Part shown: positions 16,389-25,851 of the stretch, in pieces
How positions within the stretch are numbered: position 1 is the stretch's first letter
How the letters are laid out: each line of letters starts with the position of its first letter
NCBI GenBank assembly: GCA_017550385.1
Contig: JAFZPJ010000032.1
Coordinates: 1-64,000, forward strand
Direction of reading: 5' to 3'
Source of the DNA: Clostridiales bacterium
GTDB lineage: Bacteria; Bacillota; Clostridia; Saccharofermentanales; Saccharofermentanaceae
Length of the DNA: 64,000 nucleotides
The notes under the pieces: model-generated
Seen by the model: the letters and a program-made list of their open reading frames with translations, nothing else
What the model was told of the DNA's origin: nothing
Databases searched by the model: none
Program-made: the position numbers and the translations under genes

Positions 16389-18180
16389 AGAATACGAAGA
16401 GACTTTGCTTATCACCGCAGGCGATGAGGACGGCATCAGGGATCTGGCAGATCATCTGAGATCCGGCGAGGTCGTAGCTTTCCCCACGGAGACGGTATAC
16501 GGTCTCGGTGCCAACGCTTTCGACAGCGAAGCGGTAGAGAAGATATTCAAGGCGAAGGGCCGTCCCGGAGACAACCCGCTCATCTGCCACATCGCAGACA
16601 AGTCCCAGATCGCAGACATCGTATCGGAGGTAACCCCTCTGGCTCAGAGCCTGATCGATGCATTCATGCCAGGTCCTATAACGATAATAATGAGAAAGTC
16701 AGATAAGATCCCTGCAAACGTAACCGCGGGACTTGATACGGTCGGAGTCAGGATGCCTTCCGATGCGACGGCAAACGCTTTCCTCAAGGCATGCGGCGTA
16801 CCGGTCGCGGCGCCTTCTGCAAACCTGTCCGGCTCTCCGTCTCCCACGGATACGCAGTCGGTCATGGAAGATATGGACGGTTACATATACGCTGTTTTGG
16901 ACGGCGGTGATTCGGTCTTCGGTCTCGAATCCACGGTGGTCGACTGCACCGGTGAGACGCCTGTCATTTTAAGACCCGGCGCTGTTACCGAAGCTGCGAT
17001 CGCGATGGCTGCATCGAGCGCTCCTGCAGAAGCGGGAAGCCTTGAAGCAGGTGCCGCTCCCAAGGCGCCCGGCATGAAATACCGCCACTACGCTCCCGTT
17101 GCCAGAGTGGAGATAATGACTATGCCCGAAGCGGCAGTCATCGTAAATGACGATTACGACGGTGACATAACATCGAAGCCTGAGGAGATAACAGAAGAGA
17201 TCGACTTCAAGAAGATGGATGACGATGCCAAGCAGGCACTCGTGGATATCGCAGCGCCTTTTATCTTCGGCGTGCAGGAACTCATAAAGGAGAATCCCTT
17301 TGCCCGCGCGGGGCTTTACTGCGGAGCGGAGGTCAGGCAGCTCTTCGCAAAGCTCGGAGACGGGATGCTGATGAAGCACGTCCACTTCTTCGTATACGGA
17401 AGGAGCACTGACGTCAGAGCCGCATCGCACCACCTGTTCGGAGGATTAAGACATCTCGACATGCAGGAGGTCGACGTCATCTTCTGCCAGGGCTTCGGAG
17501 GCACGGGCCTGTCGAAAGCATACATGAACCGCCTGTCCAAGGCTGCCGGCAAGACCGGCGATCTGGCTCCGGATATGCCTAAGCCCGCAAGACCTGCGAG
17601 AAGGCAGCTCCCGCTGGATCATTTCAAGGATACCTATACCGCTTCGGTCCTCTTCATATGCGACGACAACATATGCATGTCACCTGCGTGCGAAGCCATG
17701 ATGAGGGCAATGATAGAAGAACAGGCACCTTACATGGTCGAAGGCAGGAAGGACATCGGCTGCGAGATCTACTGCGAATCCGCAGGATTGTTCGCAGCAT
17801 CAGGCAGGAGTTCCGACTCGAAAATGGCTGACAGGGTGCAGGCACTCTGCGGAAGGACAATGTCCTCTTACAAGGCGGTCCGCGCCGAACCTTCCGTATA
17901 TGATTCTAACGATCTGATCCTTACGGTCAGGGATGAGCAGGCTTTTGAGATAGTAAGCGCCTTCCCCGAGATCAAGGATAAAGTATATTCACTGTCGACC
18001 TTCGCTGCTTCCAACGGACTCGTGTTCAAGACAGGCGACGGCAAGGTGATCTCTTTCTCGATCCCCGATCCCGCCGGTGAGAATGATGCCACATACGATC
18101 ACACCGCGAAGGCACTGCAGGCATATTTGAGACTTTTGTTCCCTTACATACTCAAGTGGCTCGGCATCGAGAGGTGTTGA
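16375..18180 (+). CDS. Sua5/YwlC threonylcarbamoyl-AMP synthase fused to a phosphatase-like domain
   Basis: This is a 601-residue fusion. Residues about 12-205 form the YrdC/Sua5 domain (FPTETVYGLGANAF, KGRPGDNPLICHI, SANLSGSPSPT), which makes threonylcarbamoyl-AMP for tRNA t6A modification. Residues about 230-400 match the Sua5 C-terminal domain (MKYRHYAP; FGGLRHLDMQEVDVIFCQGF; MNRLSKAA). Residues about 420-600 resemble low-molecular-weight phosphatases of the YwlE type. However, the phosphate loop reads CDDNICMS (Cys429 to Ser436) with Met435 where the family needs Arg, while an acidic DPA loop is kept. The phosphatase domain may thus be inactive or altered. In Bacillus, ywlC and ywlE are neighbours, which makes the fusion plausible. 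ATG 16375 overlaps prfA and has AGAGGA upstream. Confidence 0.88.
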   Translation: MERIKEYEETLLITAGDEDGIRDLADHLRSGEVVAFPTETVYGLGANAFDSEAVEKIFKAKGRPGDNPLICHIADKSQIADIVSEVTPLAQSLIDAFMPGPITIIMRKSDKIPANVTAGLDTVGVRMPSDATANAFLKACGVPVAAPSANLSGSPSPTDTQSVMEDMDGYIYAVLDGGDSVFGLESTVVDCTGETPVILRPGAVTEAAIAMAASSAPAEAGSLEAGAAPKAPGMKYRHYAPVARVEIMTMPEAAVIVNDDYDGDITSKPEEITEEIDFKKMDDDAKQALVDIAAPFIFGVQELIKENPFARAGLYCGAEVRQLFAKLGDGMLMKHVHFFVYGRSTDVRAASHHLFGGLRHLDMQEVDVIFCQGFGGTGLSKAYMNRLSKAAGKTGDLAPDMPKPARPARRQLPLDHFKDTYTASVLFICDDNICMSPACEAMMRAMIEEQAPYMVEGRKDIGCEIYCESAGLFAASGRSSDSKMADRVQALCGRTMSSYKAVRAEPSVYDSNDLILTVRDEQAFEIVSAFPEIKDKVYSLSTFAASNGLVFKTGDGKVISFSIPDPAGENDATYDHTAKALQAYLRLLFPYILKWLGIERC

Positions 18181-18336
18181 TCAAAGTTTTTTGACGCAAA
18201 AGTCTCAATCTTCACGGAAAACCAAACGAATGTTTGAACGGCAATGGACTTTTGGCGTTGCCTGTAATAGAATGAACACGTAAGATTTTTGGTTTTGGAC
18301 ACGGACGATAAAGGCAGCCAAAGAGGCTCATATTAC

Positions 18337-18365
18337 TTGACTTTAAGGGGTCTGCTGTGTTATTC
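18337..18365 (+). promoter_or_regulatory. Putative promoter of rpsF-ssb-rpsR
   Basis: TTGACT at 18337-18342 and TTATTC at 18360-18365 are 17 bases apart. The -35 is good and the -10 weak. The rest of the 270-base gap after the sua5 fusion (18181-18336) holds no gene I can recognise. Confidence 0.35.
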
Positions 18366-18403
18366 TTCTCGTTGCCGCTTTTAATCAGACGGCGGCATCC
18401 TTG

Positions 18404-18428
18404 TTCGGCACAACCGTGCCGGACCGAA
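18404..18428 (+). promoter_or_regulatory. Candidate S6:S18-binding leader hairpin
   Basis: A GGCAC/GTGCC stem (18407-18411 with 18416-18420) is flanked by TTC/GAA pairing, with an asymmetric GGACC bulge on the 3' side (18421-18425). It lies just before the rpsF ribosome site. The autoregulatory rpsF leader known in many bacteria is a hairpin with a bulged CCG-type motif mimicking 16S rRNA, and it is bound by the S6:S18 complex. Both S6 and S18 are in this operon. The match is by eye only. Confidence 0.4.
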
Positions 18429-18451
18429 TAGTCCAGAAGGAGGTGAATGAT

Positions 18452-18739
18452 ATGGCAAACACTTATCGTTTGATCGTAGTACTCAGCGCCGCATTAGGTG
18501 ATGAGGGTGCAGCTTCTCTTACTGAAACAATCAAGGCAAAGGTTGAATCCGGAGCTACGCTGAATTCTCTTGATACTCTCGGTATCAAGGAACTCGCTTA
18601 TGAGATTGAAGGTCAGAAGAACGGTTACTACGTACAGGTTAATTTTACTGCCGATAGTGATTTCCCTAAGGAACTTGAGCGTGTTCTCAAGATTACCGAC
18701 GGTGTTATCCGCTTTATCGTTGTCCGTGTCGGTGAGTAA
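18452..18739 (+). CDS. rpsF: 30S ribosomal protein S6
   Basis: S6 binds the central domain of 16S rRNA together with S18. At 95 residues it has the usual length, with the ferredoxin-like fold visible in ANTYRLIVVLSAA, IKELAYEIEGQKNGYYVQVNF and ITDGVIRFIVVRV. ATG 18452 has a perfect AAGGAGGTGA site; an in-frame upstream codon at 18401 lies in the leader hairpin and is rejected. It is followed by ssb and rpsR, the conserved order in Bacillota. Confidence 0.96.
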   Translation: MANTYRLIVVLSAALGDEGAASLTETIKAKVESGATLNSLDTLGIKELAYEIEGQKNGYYVQVNFTADSDFPKELERVLKITDGVIRFIVVRVGE

Positions 18740-18769
18740 TCTCACTTGCATGTTCAAGGAAGGTAGACA

Positions 18770-19276
18770 ATGAACAGAGTAGAATTGGTAGGAAGAATCA
18801 CTAAGGATCCCGAGGTCAAGATGACCACAAGTCAGACGGCTTACTGCAACTTTACAGTTGCCGTTGACCGTAAGTTCAAGGATCAGAACGGCGAGAGGCA
18901 GGCAGACTTTATCAACTGCGTCGCATGGAGACAGACCGCTAACTTTATCGGCAAGTATTTCCACAAGGGCAGCAAGATCGGAGTCTGCGGAAGCATCCAG
19001 ACCAGGAGCTACGAGAATCAGAACGGCCAGAAGGTCTTCGTGACCGAAGTTGTTGTAGACGATGCTGAATTCGTTGACAGCAAGGGCGGCGCAGAAGGCG
19101 GAAGCAGTGCGAATTATTCAAAGCCTGCTTCGAAGCCTGCAGATTCCTTTACTCCTCCCGCACAGGGTACCGCAGCAGCTGCTGCTCCTACGGCGCCCAT
19201 GACCAAGATAGACGATGATGCCGGCGACAGTGCGTTCGGCCCCGGTGATTCAGTTAGTCTTCCGTTCGAGCTTTAA
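18770..19276 (+). CDS. ssb: Single-stranded DNA-binding protein
   Basis: SSB (168 residues) coats single-stranded DNA during replication and repair. The OB-fold spans about residues 1-110 (MNRVELVGRITKDPEVK, FINCVAWRQTANFIGKYFHKGS, VFVTEVVVDDAEFV). A flexible Ala/Pro/Ser-rich linker follows. The C-terminal tip reads DSVSLPFEL, so it lacks the usual DDDIPF ending; the acidic residues sit a little earlier (KIDDDAGDSAF). This shifted tip is mildly unusual, because the tip recruits repair partners. Confidence 0.95.
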   Translation: MNRVELVGRITKDPEVKMTTSQTAYCNFTVAVDRKFKDQNGERQADFINCVAWRQTANFIGKYFHKGSKIGVCGSIQTRSYENQNGQKVFVTEVVVDDAEFVDSKGGAEGGSSANYSKPASKPADSFTPPAQGTAAAAAPTAPMTKIDDDAGDSAFGPGDSVSLPFEL

Positions 19277-19295
19277 TTATTAAGGAGAACAAACA

Positions 19296-19568
19296 ATGGC
19301 TGAGAATAGAGCCCCCAAGACCGGTGAAGGGAAATTTTCCGGTAACATGAGACAGAGACACAGCCGCAGGAAGGTATGCTATTTCTGCGCTAACAAGGTA
19401 GAGAGCATTGATTTTATGGATGATGCGCTTCTGAAGAAGTTTATTTCCGAGAACGGAAAGATCCTTCCCAAGAGAATGACAGGTACATGTGCCATTCACC
19501 AGCGCGAGCTCACCACAGCTATCAAGCGCGCTCGCCAGGTTGCCCTTCTCCCTTACACAGTTCAGTAA
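19296..19568 (+). CDS. rpsR: 30S ribosomal protein S18
   Basis: S18 (90 residues) forms a heterodimer with S6 on the 30S platform. The core ([54 protein letters not shown]) is fully conserved. The CxxC plus CAIH residues mark the zinc-binding form of S18. An AAGGAG site precedes the ATG. A strong terminator follows. Confidence 0.96.
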   Translation: MAENRAPKTGEGKFSGNMRQRHSRRKVCYFCANKVESIDFMDDALLKKFISENGKILPKRMTGTCAIHQRELTTAIKRARQVALLPYTVQ

Positions 19569-19616
19569 TGTGAGGAAAGCGGACAGATAAGGCAAATCTT
19601 AAAAGATGAGCTTAAT

Positions 19617-19670
19617 ACCGGGCATCTGCTGGCATATAATATGTTCAGCGGATAAGCCCGGTTTTTATTT
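19617..19670 (+). terminator. Long terminator hairpin after rpsR
   Basis: ACCGGGC at 19617-19623 pairs with GCCCGGT at 19656-19662. An inner stem, TCTGCTG with CAGCGGA, extends it to about 14 bp before a small loop, and TTTTTATTTT follows. It separates the rpsF-ssb-rpsR unit from rplI-dnaB. Confidence 0.85.
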
Positions 19671-19688
19671 TATCAGCGGAGGCAGCAA

Positions 19689-20135
19689 ATGAAGGTAGTA
19701 TTGCTCGAAGATGTAAAGAAGGTCGGAAAGAAGGGCGAAGTCGTTGATGTCAGCGACGGTTATGCAAGGAATTTCCTCATGAAGAAGGGTCTTGCAAAGG
19801 AAGCCAATTCCGTCAGTCTTAACGACGCTAAGCTTCAGGCGGGAGCCAAGGCTGAGCACGAGAGACGTGCACTTATCGAGGCCCAGGAGACTTCAAAGAA
19901 ACTCGGCGGCCAGACATTTAACGTTGTAGCCAAGGGCGGCAGGGACGGCAAGCTCTACGGCGCTGTAACTACAGCCGATATCGCAGAGTGCCTTGATAAG
20001 GCCGGCTATAAGATCGACAAGAAGAAGGTCGTTATCGTCAGTCCCATTAAGAATGTCGGAGTATTCAAGGTAAGAGTCAAGCTCCACCCCAAGGTATCCT
20101 GCGACATCAACGTTGAAGTTACTTCGGAGCAGTAA
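19689..20135 (+). CDS. rplI: 50S ribosomal protein L9
   Basis: L9 (148 residues) has the N-terminal rRNA-binding domain ([36 protein letters not shown]), a connecting helix, and a C-terminal globular domain ([15 protein letters not shown]). All lengths are typical. The ribosome site is GCGGAGGCAG. dnaB starts one base after its stop, the same pairing (rplI-dnaC) seen in Bacillus. Confidence 0.96.
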   Translation: MKVVLLEDVKKVGKKGEVVDVSDGYARNFLMKKGLAKEANSVSLNDAKLQAGAKAEHERRALIEAQETSKKLGGQTFNVVAKGGRDGKLYGAVTTADIAECLDKAGYKIDKKKVVIVSPIKNVGVFKVRVKLHPKVSCDINVEVTSEQ

Positions 20136-20136
20136 T

Positions 20137-21726
20137 ATGTCCGACAATTACGATTACAGAGATAATCTGATCGATCAGGAGAACGATGTCACCCGTGACG
20201 TCGGTGTTGAGAAAGCGCTCCTAGCGCTCTGCATGAGGAACGATAAGTCGATCCTCGAGATCGCAGGCAACGGACTCGACAGCTCGGATTTCTCAGACAG
20301 TCGTAATGCATATATCTATAACGCGATCATCGCGTTGTTCTACGAGAACCGCAAGGTCGACAGATTCACCGTATCGGATCATCTTGAGAAGACCGGAGTG
20401 ATAGATCAGGCCGGCGGCCTTATGTATCTCTATGGTGTTGCGGAAGAAGTCGCCGTATCATCCAACCTTGATACTTATATCTCTTCCATAAGGGAGAGAA
20501 GCGAGAGGCGCAAGCTCCTCAATACCGTCGACGATGTCAGGAGCAGATTGCTGAGCGGTAAGCTCGAATCAGGCAAGGCAGTCGACTATGCCATCGAATC
20601 CATGGCAAAGCTCAAGCGCGATGAGAATCTGAAGGGATTCGAGTCGCTTAAGACGATCCTTAAGAGATCGGTCATCAACATTAATACTGAAGTTGATGCT
20701 GACGGTGACGGCGGCAAGGTCAAGACGGGCTTCAAGAAGCTCGACAATATGCTTGGCGGCCTGAGACCCGGCACACTTAACATACTTGCCGCAAGACCGG
20801 GTATGGGTAAGACGGCACTGGCTGTGAACATCGCATCCAACGTGGCGGCAAACGGCATTCCGGTCGCTATATTCTCGCTCGAGATGTCCAAGGAAGAGCT
20901 CGGCAACAGACTGCTCTCTTCCTGCATGGATAAGCCCGTCAACCAGATCCTCTTCTCCAAGAAGATGGGTGAGAGGGAGCGCAATCAGATCGATGCGGCA
21001 CTGCAGAAACTGTCGGACTTCCCCATCGTCATAGACGACAATTCAAACACCAACCCGGTGACCATGAAGACGAAGCTCACGGAGCTTTGCGCTGATGCCG
21101 AGACAAAGCCGGGACTCATCGTTATCGACTATCTCCAGCTCATCACATTGCCGGGATACCAGAAAAAGTCGAGGAACGAAGAAGTATCGGCTATATCCAG
21201 AGATCTCAAGATCCTGGCAAAGGATTTTGGCGTGCCGATACTTGCCCTGTCACAGCTGTCGAGAGGCGCCGCACAGAGAGATGACCACACGCCGCAGCTG
21301 TCTGATCTCCGTGAATCCGGCTCTATCGAGCAGGATGCCGATACCGTTATGTTCATAGACCGTCCCGATTACTACAAGAAGAAGGAAGAGGGATCGGAAG
21401 CACCCGACAGGAATGCGGATATCGTAGAGGATGCATACATCTATCTTGAGAAGAACAGACACGGTGCCACAAAGAGAGTAAAGGTCTGCTGGATCGCCAA
21501 GAGAACCCTCTTCTATGAGCCTGATGACTATGTGGCTGAAGAGAGCCAGGCTTCGCCTTTTACCAGGACCAAGGATAAGGATGCCGTGGCGCAGGATTAT
21601 GATTTCGACAGGAGCGGCACTGAACCTGCTGAACCCGAAGAACCGGATAACGAGCCTTCAGATTATATCCCCGAAGAAGACGGGATGTTTGATAAGGCCA
21701 ATGATGATTTCCCCGATACATTCTGA
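20137..21726 (+). CDS. dnaB: Replicative DNA helicase
   Basis: DnaB (529 residues) is the hexameric helicase of the replication fork. The N-terminal primase-interacting domain covers about 18-120 (EKALLALCMRNDKSILEIA). The RecA-like motor follows a linker, with Walker A PGMGKT (about 221-226), Walker B LIVIDYLQLI and the arginine-finger region. The C-terminus carries an extra tail of about 50 acidic residues (GTEPAEPEEPDNEPSDYIPE) not needed by most DnaB proteins. ATG 20137 directly follows the rplI stop and uses CGGAG inside rplI. Confidence 0.95.
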   Translation: MSDNYDYRDNLIDQENDVTRDVGVEKALLALCMRNDKSILEIAGNGLDSSDFSDSRNAYIYNAIIALFYENRKVDRFTVSDHLEKTGVIDQAGGLMYLYGVAEEVAVSSNLDTYISSIRERSERRKLLNTVDDVRSRLLSGKLESGKAVDYAIESMAKLKRDENLKGFESLKTILKRSVININTEVDADGDGGKVKTGFKKLDNMLGGLRPGTLNILAARPGMGKTALAVNIASNVAANGIPVAIFSLEMSKEELGNRLLSSCMDKPVNQILFSKKMGERERNQIDAALQKLSDFPIVIDDNSNTNPVTMKTKLTELCADAETKPGLIVIDYLQLITLPGYQKKSRNEEVSAISRDLKILAKDFGVPILALSQLSRGAAQRDDHTPQLSDLRESGSIEQDADTVMFIDRPDYYKKKEEGSEAPDRNADIVEDAYIYLEKNRHGATKRVKVCWIAKRTLFYEPDDYVAEESQASPFTRTKDKDAVAQDYDFDRSGTEPAEPEEPDNEPSDYIPEEDGMFDKANDDFPDTF

Positions 21727-21732
21727 TCTGAA

Positions 21733-23220
21733 ATGGAATTAAAAGACAGAGTTTTGGAATTTGCCGGCAGATACGATCTGCTCGGTTGCGATGCTGTTAT
21801 CGCCGGATGCTCCGGCGGGCCTGATTCCATGGCTCTTATAGACATACTCCGCGAGGCGGGCGTTAAGCTCTGCTGCGTTCACATCAACCATAACCTGAGA
21901 CCCGGAGACTGTGACAGGGATGAGGCCCTCGTAAGAGATTACTGCAAGGCTAAGGACATCCCGTTTATTACATACGGTTTTGACGTTGCTTCCCTTGCTG
22001 CAGCTGACGGCATATCGGAAGAGACCGAGGGAAGAAAGCTCAGGTATAAGGCTTTCGAGGAGACTGCAGACAGGATCGCTTCGGAAGAAGGCTATGCTGA
22101 CGTCAGGATCGCCGTTGCCCACCATAAGGACGATGTTGCCGAGACGATGATGATGAACATGTTCAGGGGAAGCGGCCTCGAAGGACTCGTATCTCCTGCG
22201 CCGCGCTCGGGCAGAGTCATCAGGCCCCTGCTATCCTGCCGTAAATCCGAGCTCATTGCTTATCTCGACGGCAAGGGCATCGCATACGCTACTGATCACA
22301 CCAACAGCGAGGCGTGCTGTACGAGGAACGAATGGCGCAATGTCATTTTCCCGGATATAGAGAAGGAGACAGGCAGGAACCCGGTCGAAGCTCTTAACCG
22401 CACGTACGGCCTTCTTGCAGGAGATCTGGATTACATCAACGCGGCATCTGAGCAGGCTTATGCCGGATGCGCAGTTGATATCGGAAGATATAAAGCCCTG
22501 TCCGTCAGCGCTTTGAACGGGCTTCATCCTTCGATCAGATCGAGGGTGATAAGGAAGCTGTGGCTGGAACGCTTCGGGAATCTGACCGACTTTGAACAGG
22601 TCAACCTTGAAGACTGCTTAGGTCTTGCAGGTGCTGAAGATCCGGGCGGTGCGACCGCTTTGGACATGCCTTTCGCGAGGAAGGCCGTAAGACACGGGGA
22701 TTACTTTTGCTTCTGCGGCAGAGGTGAAGAAGAGGCCTTGTTCCGCCTTATCGCCGAGCAGATGGGACTGCTTACCTGCGAAGGGGCATTGGATGTGGAG
22801 ATAAAGCCCGGGATTGCCATTAATTTACCCGATTCTGACATTTCACTTAAGGCTCTGATAATTGAGAATAGTAACGAGTTAGAGTATAATAACTATTCGT
22901 GGTTTTGCCCCGAAGATATCCTTACGGAAGGCAGGATCACGCTGACTTGCGGAAGGGCTTGCGGACTTAAAGCCAAGTTCACGAGAGCGGGCGCCGGAAC
23001 AGGCAAGGAACTTCGAAGATTCTTCACGGATCTGAAGGTTCCGCTTGAAGCGAGGGACTCGGTGATCTTCGTAAGACAGGGAGACAGAGTGCTATGGATC
23101 CCGGGCGCAGGTCATGCGGAAGGTTTTACCGGAGGCAAGAGCAAAGAGAAGTTCGACGGCGACAGAGACAGCACCGGAAGGCTTCTGAAGATAACACTGG
23201 AAAGGCAGGTATCACTATGA
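21733..23220 (+). CDS. tilS: tRNA(Ile)-lysidine synthetase
   Basis: TilS (495 residues) puts lysine on C34 of the minor isoleucine tRNA so that it reads AUA. The ATP-binding SGGPDS motif is in VIAGCSGGPDSMAL near residue 25-35, and NMFRGSGLEGL and RPLLSCRKSELIAYL complete the catalytic domain. The C-terminal substrate-binding domain is present (about 380-495). Length matches long Bacillota forms. No strong ribosome site is visible, so coupling to dnaB is possible. Its stop overlaps the hpt start. Confidence 0.93.
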   Translation: MELKDRVLEFAGRYDLLGCDAVIAGCSGGPDSMALIDILREAGVKLCCVHINHNLRPGDCDRDEALVRDYCKAKDIPFITYGFDVASLAAADGISEETEGRKLRYKAFEETADRIASEEGYADVRIAVAHHKDDVAETMMMNMFRGSGLEGLVSPAPRSGRVIRPLLSCRKSELIAYLDGKGIAYATDHTNSEACCTRNEWRNVIFPDIEKETGRNPVEALNRTYGLLAGDLDYINAASEQAYAGCAVDIGRYKALSVSALNGLHPSIRSRVIRKLWLERFGNLTDFEQVNLEDCLGLAGAEDPGGATALDMPFARKAVRHGDYFCFCGRGEEEALFRLIAEQMGLLTCEGALDVEIKPGIAINLPDSDISLKALIIENSNELEYNNYSWFCPEDILTEGRITLTCGRACGLKAKFTRAGAGTGKELRRFFTDLKVPLEARDSVIFVRQGDRVLWIPGAGHAEGFTGGKSKEKFDGDRDSTGRLLKITLERQVSL

Positions 23221-23738
23221 TCGACACATCTGAAGTGCTTATCACTCATGAGCAGATACAGGAAATGTTAGACAAGGTGGCTGCCGAACTCAATCGTGAT
23301 TATGCGGGAAAGCCGCTTGTGGTCGTAGGCATACTTACGGGCGCATTCATCTTCTGCTCTGATCTCGTAAGAAGGCTCGAGATGCCTGTGATCGTTGATT
23401 TTATGCAGGTATCAAGCTATGTCGGCGAGGTCTCGTCGGGCGTCCTTAAGATCAAGAAGGACATGAGCTTCGATATAGCAGGCAAGGATGTCCTCATAGT
23501 TGAAGACATCATCGATACGGGCAGGACGCTTGCTCTTCTCAAGGAGCAGCTCTTGAAGCGCGGTCCGGCTTCGCTCAAGATCTGTACGGCTTTTGACAAG
23601 CCCGACAGACGTGTGACCGATCTCGTTCCCGATTATAACGGCATTACGATCCCCGATAAGTTCATCGTCGGTTACGGACTTGACTTAGACGGGGAATATA
23701 GAAATTTCGACGATATCCGCGTCGTGAAACAGGAATAA
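23217..23738 (+). CDS. hpt: Hypoxanthine-guanine phosphoribosyltransferase
   Basis: This 173-residue enzyme converts hypoxanthine or guanine plus PRPP to IMP or GMP. The PRPP loop is VLIVEDIIDTGRTL (about 92-105), with GILTGAFIFCSDLVRR at the substrate side and KPDRRV near the purine site. ATG 23217 overlaps the tilS stop (ATGA), with AAAGGCAGG upstream. The order tilS-hpt-ftsH is conserved in Bacillota. In purine salvage it works together with xpt 2 kb downstream. Confidence 0.95.
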   Translation: MIDTSEVLITHEQIQEMLDKVAAELNRDYAGKPLVVVGILTGAFIFCSDLVRRLEMPVIVDFMQVSSYVGEVSSGVLKIKKDMSFDIAGKDVLIVEDIIDTGRTLALLKEQLLKRGPASLKICTAFDKPDRRVTDLVPDYNGITIPDKFIVGYGLDLDGEYRNFDDIRVVKQE

Positions 23739-23760
23739 GGAAAGAGAGGAAGAATAGCTG

Positions 23761-25728
23761 ATGGCTAATAAGAATGAGACGAGACGTCCGAGCAGCGGGC
23801 TGTTATTTTACGGTCTGATGCTCGTGGTGCTCGTGGTGCTTGCCAGTGTATTCTGGGGAAGCAATTACGGAACGCGTGAACAGAACACGCTTTCCGATGT
23901 TTTGGAGACCATCGAGAGCGAGAATAACGATGTATCGATGGTTGAGGTCAACGGCACTACCGTAACGGTCAAGTACAAGGCATCCGGTGCACAGTACGAA
24001 TCCGAGATGACCCAGCAGGTCCCTTACGAATATGTTGATGACCTTATCGACAAACTCGAGAAGGCAAAGGCTGCAGGACAGATCGATGACTACACTTATG
24101 TGGAACCCTTCGACTGGAGTTCATTGATCCAGATCCTCATAATGATCGGTTCGATCGTTCTCGTGGCATTCATCTTCCTGTCCATGACAAAGCAGGGCAA
24201 GGATTCCAACGGGCTGTTCAGCTTTGGCAACAACCGTGCGAGGGTCATGGATCCAAACAAGAAAGATAAGATCACTTTCAAGGATGTCGCAGGTTCGATC
24301 GAGGAGAAGGAAGAACTCTCCGAGATCGTCGACTTCCTCAAAGACCCCAAGAAGTACCAGCAGCTTGGCGCCAAGATCCCCAAGGGAGTTCTGCTCTACG
24401 GAGCTCCGGGTACAGGTAAGACGCTCCTTGCCCGTGCCGTTGCAGGTGAAGCAGGCGTTAAGTTCTTCTATATCTCAGGTTCCGACTTCGTCGAGATGCT
24501 CGTAGGTGTCGGTGCTTCACGTGTTCGATCTCTCTTTGCTGACGCCAAGAGAGAAGCTCCTTCCGTAGTCTTCATCGACGAGATCGATGCAGTCGGCCGT
24601 AAGAGAGGCGCAGGCCTGGGCGGCGGACAGGATGAGCGTGAGCAGACGCTGAACCAGATCCTCGTTGAGATGGACGGATTCGAGAATAATACTAACGTTA
24701 TCGTTATGGCAGCTACCAACAGAGTAGATGTCCTTGACCCGGCTCTCTTAAGACCCGGCAGATTCGACCGCCGTATCATGGTCAACGAGCCTGATGCAGA
24801 CGAGCGTGAGGCGATCCTGAAGATCCACGCCAAGGGCAAGCCGCTCGCAGAGGACGTCGATCTCCGCGAAGTCGCACTCTCCACGGTAGGATTCACGGGT
24901 GCGGATCTTGAGAACCTTCTTAATGAAGCAGCTCTCATGACTGCACGCCACAACAAGAAGAAGATTACCATGGAGGAGATCACGGACGCTACGTTCAGAG
25001 TCCAGATGGGTCCCCAGAAGAATTCGAAGAAACTGTCCGAGAAGGTCAAGAAGCTCACGGCTTATCACGAAGCCGGTCACGCTGTGGTACTCCGTGCTAC
25101 TTCCGAGTTCGAGAAGGTCGACAGAGTCACGATCATCCCGGTAGGACGTGCAGGCGGATTTACTGCTTATAAGCCGATCGAAGATACTGATTTCTATACG
25201 GAGAAGATGCTCCTTGATACCATCAAGATGAGCCTCGGAGGAAGAGCAGCTGAAGAGTTGTTCTTAGGCGAGATCTCTACGGGCGCAGCATCGGATCTGC
25301 AGCAGTGCAACCGTATCGCCAAGAACATGATCAAGCGCTTCGGTCTGTCCAAGAAGTTCAAGAACATGGTATTCGGCGAAGATAACGACGAAGTCTTCCT
25401 CGGTTATTCCATGGGTCAGGTACAGAGCTATTCCGACCAGACCGCATCCGAGATCGATGAAGAGATCAAGAACATCATCGATTCCTGCTACGAGGAGACA
25501 AAGAAGATCCTCCTCGAGAAGAAGGCAGTCGTCGAAGGCCTTGCTTCCAGACTTATCGAGAAGCTCACTGTTGACGGTCCTGACTTCGAGAAGATCTATA
25601 TGGCAAACGGCAACCTGGACCTCGCCTTTGCCGTGGCAGCACCTGTTGCCGATGCAGCTGCCGAAGTGCCCGCTTCAACAGAAGAACCGGCACCGTCTGA
25701 ATCGGGAGATGAGTCATCTGACGAGTAA
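23761..25728 (+). CDS. ftsH: ATP-dependent zinc metalloprotease FtsH
   Basis: FtsH (655 residues) is a membrane-bound AAA+ protease that extracts and degrades membrane and regulatory proteins. Two membrane helices flank a small outer domain (about 14-33 and 120-142). The AAA module has Walker A GAPGTGKT (214-221) and Walker [11 protein letters not shown]. The zinc site is HEAGH (436-440), with a distal acidic ligand expected in the following helices. A C-terminal Ala/Glu/Ser-rich tail is dispensable. The gene ends the dnaB-to-ftsH run and is followed by a terminator. Confidence 0.97.
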   Translation: MANKNETRRPSSGLLFYGLMLVVLVVLASVFWGSNYGTREQNTLSDVLETIESENNDVSMVEVNGTTVTVKYKASGAQYESEMTQQVPYEYVDDLIDKLEKAKAAGQIDDYTYVEPFDWSSLIQILIMIGSIVLVAFIFLSMTKQGKDSNGLFSFGNNRARVMDPNKKDKITFKDVAGSIEEKEELSEIVDFLKDPKKYQQLGAKIPKGVLLYGAPGTGKTLLARAVAGEAGVKFFYISGSDFVEMLVGVGASRVRSLFADAKREAPSVVFIDEIDAVGRKRGAGLGGGQDEREQTLNQILVEMDGFENNTNVIVMAATNRVDVLDPALLRPGRFDRRIMVNEPDADEREAILKIHAKGKPLAEDVDLREVALSTVGFTGADLENLLNEAALMTARHNKKKITMEEITDATFRVQMGPQKNSKKLSEKVKKLTAYHEAGHAVVLRATSEFEKVDRVTIIPVGRAGGFTAYKPIEDTDFYTEKMLLDTIKMSLGGRAAEELFLGEISTGAASDLQQCNRIAKNMIKRFGLSKKFKNMVFGEDNDEVFLGYSMGQVQSYSDQTASEIDEEIKNIIDSCYEETKKILLEKKAVVEGLASRLIEKLTVDGPDFEKIYMANGNLDLAFAVAAPVADAAAEVPASTEEPAPSESGDESSDE

Positions 25729-25755
25729 GATTCAATAACCAAAATAAACAAAAAT

Positions 25756-25794
25756 GAGTCCCCCTTTTGCACTTGCAAACGGGGGCTCTTTTTA
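25756..25794 (+). terminator. Terminator after ftsH
   Basis: GAG-CCCCC (25756-25764, one bulged T) pairs with GGGGG-CTC at 25781-25788. An inner TTGC/GCAA stem extends it, and CTTTTTATT follows. Confidence 0.8.
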
Positions 25795-25823
25795 TTGACA
25801 CACGATTGTAATAATTATAATAT
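25795..25823 (+). promoter_or_regulatory. Consensus vegetative promoter of xpt
   Basis: TTGACA at 25795-25800 is a perfect -35. TAATAT lies 17 bases on at 25818-25823, and TATAAT (25816-25821) lies 15 bases on. The transcript would start near 25830, leaving only about 20 bases before the first in-frame GTG, so there is no room for a purine riboswitch. Confidence 0.8.
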
Positions 25824-25851
25824 TTAAAGGTATTTTTACCGGCTTCGGGGG

